The translations under genes and the position numbers were made by a program. Shown in pieces: positions 57,623 to 64,000 of a stretch of DNA of 64,000 nt. Numbering within the stretch: the first letter of the stretch is position 1; each line of letters begins with the position of its first letter. The notes beneath the pieces are model-generated. The model searched no databases and had not been told where the DNA came from. It saw only the letters and a program-made list of their open reading frames with translations. Source of the DNA: Paraburkholderia sp. (GTDB lineage: Bacteria > Pseudomonadota > Gammaproteobacteria > Burkholderiales > Burkholderiaceae). The DNA lies in NCBI RefSeq assembly GCF_028283785.1, contig NZ_JAPWKB010000014.1, forward strand, positions 62,001-126,000, read 5' to 3'.

Positions 57623-59173
57623 ATGTGCGGCATCGTAGGCGTAGTTTCGCAAACCCCCGTCAATCAGCTGATCTATGACAGCTTGCTGCTGCTGCAGCAC
57701 CGCGGTCAGGACGCAGCCGGCATCGCAACCGCGAACGGCAGCAATTTCCACATGCACAAGGCCAACGGCATGGTGCGCGACGTGTTCCGCACGCGCAACA
57801 TGCGGAGCCTGCCCGGCACCAGCGGCATCGGCCAGGTGCGTTATCCGACGGCCGGTTCGGCGTCGAGCGAAGAAGAAGCCCAGCCGTTCTACGTGAACGC
57901 GCCGTTCGGCATCATCCTCGCGCACAACGGCAACCTGACCAACTGGCAGCAACTGAAAGACGAGATGTTCCGCGTCGATCGCCGCCACATCAACACGAAC
58001 TCCGACACCGAAGTCATGCTGAACGTGTTCGCGCACGAACTGCAACTGTCGAGCTCGGGCCTGCAACTCGATCCGAACGCATTGTTCAAGGCTGTTTCCG
58101 GCGTGCATCGCCGCGTGCGCGGCTCGTACGCGATCGTTTCGCTGATCGCCGGTTACGGCTTGCTGGCGTTCCGCGACCCGTTCGGCATTCGTCCGTTGTG
58201 TATCGGCAAGCAGGAAACCGCGTCGGGCACCGAATGGATGGTGGCGTCGGAATCGGTGGCGATCGAAGGGATCGGTTTCGAGTTCGTGCGCAACGTGATG
58301 CCGGGCGAAGCGATCCTCATCGACCTCGAAGGCAACTTCCACTCGCAGCAATGCGCGGAAAACCCGAGCCTGAACCCGTGCATTTTCGAACTCGTATACC
58401 TCGCGCGTCCGGACTCGATCCTCGACGGCGTGCCGGTCTACAACGCGCGTCTGCGGATGGGCGACTACCTCGCCGAGAAGATCAAGCGCGAATTGCCGGA
58501 CGTCGCGATCGACGTCGTGATGCCGATTCCCGATTCGTCGCGTCCCGCGGCCATGCAGGTCGCGAAAAAGCTGGGCGTCGAATATCGTGAAGGCTTCTTC
58601 AAGAACCGTTATGTGGGCCGCACCTTCATCATGCCGGGCCAGGCTGTGCGCAAGAAGTCGGTGCGTCAGAAGCTGAACGCGATGGGTATCGAGTTCAAGG
58701 GCAAGAACGTGTTGATCGTCGACGATTCGATCGTGCGTGGCACCACGTCGCATGAAATCGTGCAGATGGCGCGCGATGCCGGCGCGAACAAGGTGATCTT
58801 CGCGTCCGCCGCGCCGCCGGTGAAGTTCCCGAACGTCTACGGCATCGACATGCCGACGCGCGGCGAGCTGGTCGCTCACGGTCGTACGGACGAAGAAGTG
58901 GCGAGCATGATCGGCGCTGATTATCTCGTTTATCAGGACGTCGACGCGTTGAAGCAAGCCGTGCGCGACATCAATCCGGAACTGGGCGAGTTCGAAGCAT
59001 CGTGTTTCGACGGCAACTACATCACCGGCGACATCACGACCGAGTACCTCGATCACATCGAATCGGCGCGTCTCGCACCGTCCGCGCAATCGGACCGCGA
59101 CGCGGCGAGCGAAGCGCTCGATGCCGGTGGCATTGCACGCTCGCAGTTGCATCTGCAATTGTCGGTCGAGTGA
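57623..59173 (+). CDS. purF: Amidophosphoribosyltransferase
   Basis: A 516-residue enzyme that catalyses the first step of purine synthesis, making phosphoribosylamine from PRPP and glutamine. The N-terminal glutaminase nucleophile is Cys2 (MCGIVGVVS; the Met is removed), followed by LLLQHRGQDAAGIATANG. The PRPP loop is VLIVDDSIVRGTTSHEIVQM. The length is slightly above E. coli PurF (505). It is the last gene of the folC-dedD-cvpA-purF set. Confidence 0.97.
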   Translation: MCGIVGVVSQTPVNQLIYDSLLLLQHRGQDAAGIATANGSNFHMHKANGMVRDVFRTRNMRSLPGTSGIGQVRYPTAGSASSEEEAQPFYVNAPFGIILAHNGNLTNWQQLKDEMFRVDRRHINTNSDTEVMLNVFAHELQLSSSGLQLDPNALFKAVSGVHRRVRGSYAIVSLIAGYGLLAFRDPFGIRPLCIGKQETASGTEWMVASESVAIEGIGFEFVRNVMPGEAILIDLEGNFHSQQCAENPSLNPCIFELVYLARPDSILDGVPVYNARLRMGDYLAEKIKRELPDVAIDVVMPIPDSSRPAAMQVAKKLGVEYREGFFKNRYVGRTFIMPGQAVRKKSVRQKLNAMGIEFKGKNVLIVDDSIVRGTTSHEIVQMARDAGANKVIFASAAPPVKFPNVYGIDMPTRGELVAHGRTDEEVASMIGADYLVYQDVDALKQAVRDINPELGEFEASCFDGNYITGDITTEYLDHIESARLAPSAQSDRDAASEALDAGGIARSQLHLQLSVE

Positions 59174-59260
59174 ACGACGCGTGAAGCTGCGGTGGACGTA
59201 GCGGAAACGGGTGGCGTGGAGTGGCACTGCACGCGAAGCGCCACGCGTGATAGCATGATG

Positions 59261-59326
59261 GCTTGCGTCGATTTGAACTCAGCTTGCGGACGCGGGGCAA
59301 CCCAAAACAGCTAAAGCGAATGGTGG
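59261..59326 (+). promoter_or_regulatory. SAM-II-like riboswitch upstream of metZ
   Basis: The features of the SAM-II (SAM_alpha) aptamer appear in order. P1 pairs 59262-59269 (CTTGCGTC) with 59289-59296 (two G-U pairs). Its loop begins with GATTTGA (59270-59276) and ends with CTTGC (59283-59287). GCTAAAGC (59310-59317) follows, whose AAGC can pair with GCTT at 59282-59285 to make the pseudoknot. A possible -10 (TAGCAT, 59251-59256) would start the RNA at the aptamer. It lies upstream of a methionine-synthesis gene, with an intrinsic terminator 45 nt downstream as a likely expression platform. Recognition is by eye. Confidence 0.7.
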
Positions 59327-59370
59327 TGACGCTTCGGCACACTACCGCCGCTCAAAGCTTTCCCCGCATG

Positions 59371-59407
59371 AAAAGCCCGCTTATGCCGACGCAAAGCGGG
59401 CTTTTTT
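59371..59407 (+). terminator. Intrinsic terminator between the SAM-II-like RNA and metZ
   Basis: A 12-bp stem (59371-59382 with 59394-59405) followed by a T-run (TTTTTTG). It lies after the aptamer and 145 bp before metZ, so it can end purF transcripts and also act as the riboswitch off-switch. Confidence 0.88.
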
Positions 59408-59552
59408 GTTGCCGTCGCAAACGTGACGGACGCAGTTGCGAACGCACGGCACTCTGCGTCATGACGCATCGCCGGCGAACGGAAGACGGCGCACTTACGT
59501 GAGTAGACACGTTGATAGACACGGCATAACGGACCACGGAACAACACAGAAC

Positions 59553-60737
59553 ATGGACGACTCTCTGAACTTCGACACGCTGGCAGTCCGCTCGGGCACG
59601 CTGCGCAGCGACCTCAACGAGCATTCGGAAGCGCTCTTTCTCACGTCGAGCTTTTGCTTCGGCAGTGCAGCGGAAGCGGCCGAGCGTTTCGCCAATTCCG
59701 AGGACTATTACACGTACTCGCGCTTCACGAATCCGACGGTCTCGATGTTTCAGGATCGTCTTGCCGCGCTCGAAGGCGGCGAGGCGTGCATGGCGACCGC
59801 ATCGGGGATGAGCGCGATTCTGGCGGTGATCATGGCGGCGATGCAGGCGGGCGACCATCTGGTCAGTTCGCGGAGTCTGTTCGGTTCGACGCTGGGCATG
59901 TTCTCGAACATCCTGACGCGTTTCGGCATCACCACGACCTTCGTCGACGCGACGGATCTCGACGCGTGGAAGAGCGCCGTTCGTCCGGAGACGAAGATGT
60001 TCTTCCTCGAAACGCCGTCGAATCCGATGACGGAAGTGGCGGACATCGAAGCCGTTGGCCGGATCGCGAAGTCGTTCAATGCGCTGTTCGTGGTGGACAA
60101 CAGTTTCGGCAGTCCGGTGATGCAGAAGCCGTTGAAGTTGGGCGCTGACGTCGTGATGCATTCGGCGACGAAGTTCCTCGATGGTCAGGGTCGTGTGTTG
60201 GGTGGCGCGCTGGTCGGCTCGAAGAAATTCATCATGGAGAAGGTGTTTCCGTTCGTGCGAAGCGCCGGTCCGACCTTGTCCGCGTTCAACGCGTGGGTGT
60301 TGCTCAAGGGCATGGAGACGTTGTCGTTGCGCGTGAACAAGCAGTCGGAGAATGCACTGGAAGTCGCGCGCTGGCTGGAGGCGCATCCGGCCGTGAAGCG
60401 GGTGTATTACCCGTGGCTGGAGTCGCATCCGCAGTATGCGATTGCGAAGCGTCAGCAGACGTCGGGTGGCGCGGTGGTGTCGTTCGAGGTGAAGGGCGAC
60501 ACGCCGGAAGAGCAGCGTGCGAACGCGTGGAAGGTGATCGACGGGACGAAGATCTGTTCGATCACGGCGAACGTCGGCGATACGCGGACGACGATTACGC
60601 ATCCGGCTACGACTACGCATTTGCGGGTGACGGCTGAGGCGCGGGCCGCAGCGGGGATTACCGAGGCGTTGTTGCGGTTGGCAATTGGGTTGGAGGATCC
60701 TGCGGATATTCGGGGGGATTTGGGGCGGGGTTTGTAA
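59553..60737 (+). CDS. metZ: O-succinylhomoserine sulfhydrylase
   Basis: A 394-residue PLP enzyme of the Cys/Met metabolism family that makes homocysteine from O-succinylhomoserine and sulfide. The N-terminus LNFDTLAVRSGTLRSDLNEH is typical of MetZ; the PLP lysine lies in DVVMHSATKFLDGQGRVLGG; YYTYSRFTNPTVSMFQDRLA is conserved. ATG 59553 is chosen because the 39 codons of open frame before it do not match the family. It is preceded by a SAM-II-like RNA and terminator, which would lower expression when SAM is plentiful. Confidence 0.93.
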   Translation: MDDSLNFDTLAVRSGTLRSDLNEHSEALFLTSSFCFGSAAEAAERFANSEDYYTYSRFTNPTVSMFQDRLAALEGGEACMATASGMSAILAVIMAAMQAGDHLVSSRSLFGSTLGMFSNILTRFGITTTFVDATDLDAWKSAVRPETKMFFLETPSNPMTEVADIEAVGRIAKSFNALFVVDNSFGSPVMQKPLKLGADVVMHSATKFLDGQGRVLGGALVGSKKFIMEKVFPFVRSAGPTLSAFNAWVLLKGMETLSLRVNKQSENALEVARWLEAHPAVKRVYYPWLESHPQYAIAKRQQTSGGAVVSFEVKGDTPEEQRANAWKVIDGTKICSITANVGDTRTTITHPATTTHLRVTAEARAAAGITEALLRLAIGLEDPADIRGDLGRGL

Positions 60738-60965
60738 AGGTTCTGGTTTTGCTTTTTGGTTTTAGGGTCGTTGCTCTGGCTCATCGTGCGTGGCCTGTTT
60801 TTGCGCTGGTTTGGTCGGTCTTACGCTGGCGTGCGCGGCCTGTTTTCGCGTCGGTTTGCCTGGATCGTCCCTGTGCGGGACCGGGTGCGTTTTCCGGTTC
60901 GCATGGTGTTGGTTTGGTTGCTCTTGGCGTGGCGTGCGCGTCCTGTTTTCGCGGTGGTTTGCCTG

Positions 60966-61041
60966 GATCGTCCCTGTGCGGGACCGCACCTACTTTTCTT
61001 TGCTCGCGCAAAGAAAAGTAGGCAAAAGAAAGCGCGTTTAC
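60966..61041 (+). repeat. Left arm of 76-bp perfect inverted repeat
   Basis: Identical to the reverse complement of 61593-61668. Inside it, 60989-61003 pairs with 61008-61022 around TCGC: a 15-bp perfect hairpin. Similarity continues beyond the arm (CTTCGTAGCGAGTGGCGTC near 61050). Confidence 0.93.
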
Positions 61042-61246
61042 ACCGACACTTCGTAGCGAGTGGCGTCCTTCCGGAACGGGTAGTGGTCCGCGCACGATTT
61101 GAGTTGTCGCACCGCCTGACTTGGTGGCGAGGCAGTCATTCGTTCCGGCTGTTCGCTCCGCGACAGCCGACGGGCACAGCCCCGTCTTTTTCTCTTGGCG
61201 CCATTCGCGCGCTGCACTCCGTCGGCCACAAAACCCACTTTCCTGG

Positions 61247-61470
61247 CATGCGCCGGTCTGGTTTCGCGCGCAAAATTCCAGGCCAGGCTTAACGTCGAAA
61301 CCATCGTGAAGGTGGGTGAACTCCGTGGCGCAAACGGGGTGTTGAGTCGGGCGCGGGAACGGTCGTGAAAGCGGGCGAACGCCGCGGCGCAAACCCGGCT
61401 TCGGGCCGAACGCTGGAACCGTCGAAGATGCGGCCAAAGGGCGTGGCGCAAACGGGGTTTTGAAGTGGGC
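61247..61470. repeat. Tandem 59-nt degenerate repeats
   Basis: Units begin at 61306, 61365 and 61424, with a more decayed unit before 61306. Each carries a core like GTGGCGCAAACGGGGT. The 59-nt period is not a multiple of three, which argues against a coding repeat. Confidence 0.8.
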
Positions 61471-61592
61471 TACCGCCGCGCAGCGGGCGGGATGTGCGGG
61501 TGCGGACCACCGGGAAAAACGGACCGGCAACTCAAAACGTGCGCGGTCCACTACCCGAAAAATACTAGACGCCACTCGCTACGAAGCGCGAG

Positions 61593-61668
61593 GTAAACGC
61601 GCTTTCTTTTGCCTACTTTTCTTTGCGCGAGCAAAGAAAAGTAGGTGCGGTCCCGCACAGGGACGATC
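61593..61668 (-). repeat. Right arm of 76-bp perfect inverted repeat
   Basis: Exact reverse complement of 60966-61041, about 550 bp away. Its internal hairpin pairs 61612-61626 with 61631-61645 around GCGA. Confidence 0.93.
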
Positions 61669-61804
61669 TTGGCAGACCACCGCGAAACCGGGACAACCAA
61701 GCAAAACCAGGCAAACCACCGCGAAACCGGGACAACCGAGCAAAACCAACCAAACCAGCGTAAAACCAAGCCAACGCAGGCAAAGCCAGAACAACCAAAA
61801 ACAA

Positions 61805-62605
61805 CTACTCCCCCCTCCATCCCCCAGGCGCCACCCCAAACCGCCTGGTAAAAGCATGATTAAACGCACTCTGATCCCCAAACCCAACCTCAAGCGCGAC
61901 CTCGCTCAACGACAACTTCCGATCAGCAAGCAAAGTCACCGCCACATCGAGCCGAAGCCGCTGCAAATACCGGCCGGGAGTCTCACCGAATGCATCGTTG
62001 AATAACTGGTGAAAGCGCCGCATCCCGAAACCGCAATGCGCGGCGAGATCGGCGATTCGAAGCGGCTCGGACAGATGCGCCCGCATCCATCGGTCGATCC
62101 GCGCAAAATCGAGCCCGACGCCGTTCGTCGCAGCGCTCGAAGTCGATCGGTCATCGGCAAGAATAGCCGCGCACAAACGCGCTGCCGCATCCCAATGAAA
62201 GCGCCGCATGGCGCCTCCAGCAATTCCTGCAAATCCAGCGCTCGCAGTATCGCCACCCGCCCGCGCAGCAATGCGCTGAACCAGTTGCGTGACGGCCGGG
62301 TCCACACTCACCGCCCGCGCCCGATCGAACAGCCGCTCAGGCACCGCCACCGATGTCGCCGGCAAATCCAGCACCAGTTGCCGGTTGTCGCCCAACCCCG
62401 CGTAATCGTGCCGCGCGCCAGCCGGAATCAGCCACGCGGACCCTGCATCGATCTGCTGGCCAATTCCGTCCACGGTCATCACCATCGCACCGTCGAGACC
62501 CAGCACGACCTGATGGAAGTCGTGCACATCTGTCGCCTCGACGGCGCCGTAGCGACGCAAGGCAACACAGGGCGCCGTGACGGCGGGGTGATGATCGATG
62601 GTCAT
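61805..62605 (-). CDS. AraC-family transcriptional regulator
   Basis: A 266-residue regulator. The N-terminal ~150 residues form a cupin-like sensing domain (FHQVVLGLDGAMVMTVDG, AGSAWLIPAGARHDYAG). The C-terminal AraC/XylS domain has two helix-turn-helix motifs: IADLAAHCGFGMRRFHQLFN and LSEVALEVGFGDQSAFNHAF, followed by the family end FGVAPGGWR. The effector and targets are unknown. ATG 62605 is preferred to an upstream GTG at 62620. It ends at the edge of the repeat island; the FKBP gene lies 49 bp upstream on the same strand. Confidence 0.92.
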   Translation of the reverse strand: MTIDHHPAVTAPCVALRRYGAVEATDVHDFHQVVLGLDGAMVMTVDGIGQQIDAGSAWLIPAGARHDYAGLGDNRQLVLDLPATSVAVPERLFDRARAVSVDPAVTQLVQRIAARAGGDTASAGFAGIAGGAMRRFHWDAAARLCAAILADDRSTSSAATNGVGLDFARIDRWMRAHLSEPLRIADLAAHCGFGMRRFHQLFNDAFGETPGRYLQRLRLDVAVTLLADRKLSLSEVALEVGFGDQSAFNHAFTRRFGVAPGGWRGE

Positions 62606-62654
62606 AAGACATTTGCACACGGGCCCGCCAATGCGATCCCGCGCGCGTCCGGAC

Positions 62655-62996
62655 TTAAACGTCCAGCAGTTCCACTTCGAATACCAGTGTCGCGTTCGGC
62701 GGAATCACGCCACCCGCGCCGCGCACGCCGTAACCGAGTTGCGGCGGAATCGTCAGACGGCGCACGCCGCCCACTTTCATGCCCTGCACGCCTTCGTCCC
62801 AACCCTTGATGACCATGCCGCCGCCCAGCACGAAGGCGAACGGATCATTGCGGTCCTTGCTGGAATCGAACTTCTGGCCGTCGGTCAGCCAGCCGGTGTA
62901 GTGGACGCTCACCGTCTTGCCCGCTTGCGCTTCAGCGCCGGTGCCTTCGGTCAGCTCTTCGTATTTGAGGCCGGATTCGGTCGTCACAGTCGTCAT
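62655..62996 (-). CDS. FKBP-type peptidyl-prolyl cis-trans isomerase
   Basis: A 113-residue single-domain FKBP that speeds proline isomerisation in protein folding. Hallmarks: [48 protein letters not shown] and [15 protein letters not shown]. It has no signal peptide, so it is cytoplasmic. It has a GGGAGAAACC leader just before ATG 62996 and is divergent from the histidine kinase gene at 63181. Confidence 0.95.
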   Translation of the reverse strand: MTTVTTESGLKYEELTEGTGAEAQAGKTVSVHYTGWLTDGQKFDSSKDRNDPFAFVLGGGMVIKGWDEGVQGMKVGGVRRLTIPPQLGYGVRGAGGVIPPNATLVFEVELLDV

Positions 62997-63142
62997 GGTT
63001 TCTCCCTCGTTAAATCTTCGAAACCGTCATTGTAGGCGCGTTGCGTGACGATCGCCCAGCGCGCGCAGCCCATCGGCAGGCGTGCGGTTTGCTGGTGTTT
63101 GCGCACGGCCGGATCGCCTGGCCGCGCGTACCCCGCCGTGCC

Positions 63143-63148
63143 TATAAT
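63143..63148 (+). promoter_or_regulatory. Consensus -10 box upstream of the histidine kinase
   Basis: TATAAT at 63143-63148, 33 bp before ATG 63181. A matching -35 is not obvious. Confidence 0.5.
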
Positions 63149-63180
63149 GGGGGCCTGTGTCACATTCCGCATCCAACTTG

Positions 63181-64000
63181 ATGGCTTTGCCTGTGAGGGC
63201 CCCGATTGTGACAACGTCTTCCCCCGGTAACGGCAACGCCGCCGACGCGGCCAGCGCAACCGGCAACGCGCCGGCCCATGCCGGTTCCCCTGTCTCCGAA
63301 CGCACCGCGCATCTGCGCGCCGAAACCGCGCTGTTCATGCGCGATCACGTGCTGTCCCTCGTCTCGCACGATCTGCGCGGTCCGTTGAATGCAATCCATA
63401 GCTGGGCTTACGTCCTCGAACGCAAGCTCGACGCGAACGATCCCACCGCGCAACGCGCGGTCGGCGGCATCCGCAGCGGCGTGGAACAGCAGGTCAAGCT
63501 GCTCGAAACCATCGTCGATTCGACGCGCGCGGAAACCAGGACGCTGGCGCTGACGCGCGCGCCGTTCTCGCTGCATCCTCTGCTCGACGAAACACTGGGC
63601 GAAGTGCGCGCCGCGCTGGCGGTCGCGCGCAATGTCGAGGTCTCGTTCGACTCGCAACTGTCCACGCAACAGATGAACGGCGACGGCGAGCGTATCGCCG
63701 CAGCGGTCTGGCTGATGCTCACGTTCGCGGTCGAAGCCAGCGCGCGCAACACGGCCGTGACGCTCAGTTCGCGTGCCGATGCCTCGATGTGGCACACGGT
63801 CGTCACGCTCCACGCCGCCACCGCCGCGCTCGACGATCCCACTGTGCCGCATCTGCTCGAAGCATTCGCCCGCAAACAGGCCGGAGAGCCCCGTGAAGCC
63901 GGTCGCATCTCGTGGGTGCTCGCTATGTGCAAGCGCGTTGCCGAGGCGCATGGCGGTACCTTCGAGCAAGCCGAAATGCGTGACAACGAGCCGATGACGC
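63181..64000 (+). CDS. Sensor histidine kinase (partial, runs off the window)
   Basis: 273 codons are open to the window end. After ~45 low-complexity residues comes a HisKA dimerisation domain with the phospho-acceptor His in LSLVSHDLRGPLNAIHSWAY (about residues 59-78). The ATPase (HATPase_c) region begins near residue 135 and shows a degenerate-looking N-box region (AAAVWLMLTFAVEASARNTA); the segment AGRISWVLAMCKRVAEAHGG resembles the G-box end. No membrane segment is seen before the H-box, so it may be cytoplasmic. A receiver or other domain could follow beyond the window. The start could also be the GTG at 63208; the ATG at 63181 lies downstream of a TATAAT. Confidence 0.85.
   Translation, partial: MALPVRAPIVTTSSPGNGNAADAASATGNAPAHAGSPVSERTAHLRAETALFMRDHVLSLVSHDLRGPLNAIHSWAYVLERKLDANDPTAQRAVGGIRSGVEQQVKLLETIVDSTRAETRTLALTRAPFSLHPLLDETLGEVRAALAVARNVEVSFDSQLSTQQMNGDGERIAAAVWLMLTFAVEASARNTAVTLSSRADASMWHTVVTLHAATAALDDPTVPHLLEAFARKQAGEPREAGRISWVLAMCKRVAEAHGGTFEQAEMRDNEPMT

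Larger units (their letters stand above)
60738..61804. repeat. Non-coding repeat island
   Basis: About 1.07 kb between metZ and the araC-type gene with no convincing gene; open frames on both strands are Arg/Cys-rich and change frame with each repeat. It contains a perfect 76-bp inverted repeat, each arm holding a 15-bp hairpin, tandem 59-nt repeats between the arms, a ~47-nt direct duplication on the left (60838-60884 and 60940-60986) and a ~33-nt one on the right (61676 and 61715). This looks like a dispersed palindromic repeat family of the Burkholderia type; the copy number elsewhere cannot be judged here. Confidence 0.75.

Noticed and set aside
60756..61292. Protein-like frames within the repeat island
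   Set aside because: Frames on both strands follow the repeats and shift with the 59-nt period; no start signal or domain supports them.
61306..61470. The 59-nt repeats as a CRISPR array
   Set aside because: The units are contiguous and degenerate over their full length, without unique spacers or cas genes.

Overview
The window is high-GC DNA from a Burkholderia-type betaproteobacterium, most likely Paraburkholderia or Caballeronia. That assignment is inferred from gene order: mdh, gntR, sdhCDAB-sdhE-gltA and leuC-ecn-leuD-leuB-asd-fimV-truA-trpF-trpB-methylase-trpA-accD-folC-dedD-cvpA-purF-metZ are arranged as I know them from the second chromosome of Burkholderia sensu lato. No tRNA, rRNA, CRISPR array, insertion sequence or phage gene was seen.

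Bases 1-7323 hold three envelope genes: a DUF1254/DUF1214 lipoprotein, a large AsmA-like DUF748 protein and an OmpA-family lipoprotein. Bases 7420-26615 are an accessory surface-structure region. A minus-strand Tad/Flp (type IVb pilus) operon (20640 to 8529) encodes an Flp pilin, several pilin-like proteins, RcpC/CpaB, a secretin broken by a frameshift, an FHA-TadA ATPase fusion, TadB, TadC, a DUF192 protein, a TadE-like protein and a lytic transglycosylase. Next to it lies a frameshifted trimeric autotransporter gene without a membrane anchor. Both sides of this block carry a NarL-type response regulator followed directly by an Hpt protein, with no histidine kinase nearby. A proline-rich single-pass membrane protein with a 9-nt x 9 tandem repeat closes the region.

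Bases 26700-40181 are a central-carbon block. On the minus strand are mdh, a CitE-like lyase, an MliC-like secreted protein, a PrpD-family dehydratase and acnA. On the plus strand are a GntR/UTRA regulator preceded by a perfect 24-bp palindrome, then sdhCDAB, sdhE and gltA. Together these cover most of the citrate-to-oxaloacetate steps.

Bases 40473-60737 are biosynthetic: leucine (leuCDB), the aspartate family (asd), pilus/polarity (fimV), tRNA modification (truA), tryptophan (trpF, trpB, trpA with an orphan DNA methylase between the last two), fatty acids (accD), folate (folC), envelope (dedD, cvpA), purines (purF) and methionine (metZ). Two RNA-based controls are proposed here. One is a 42-codon leader peptide rich in Ile and Thr codons, followed by interleaved hairpins, upstream of asd. 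The other is a SAM-II-like riboswitch followed by an intrinsic terminator upstream of metZ.

Bases 60738-61804 are a non-coding repeat island with a perfect 76-bp inverted repeat around 59-nt tandem repeats. The window ends with an AraC regulator, an FKBP-type prolyl isomerase and a histidine kinase cut off by the window edge.
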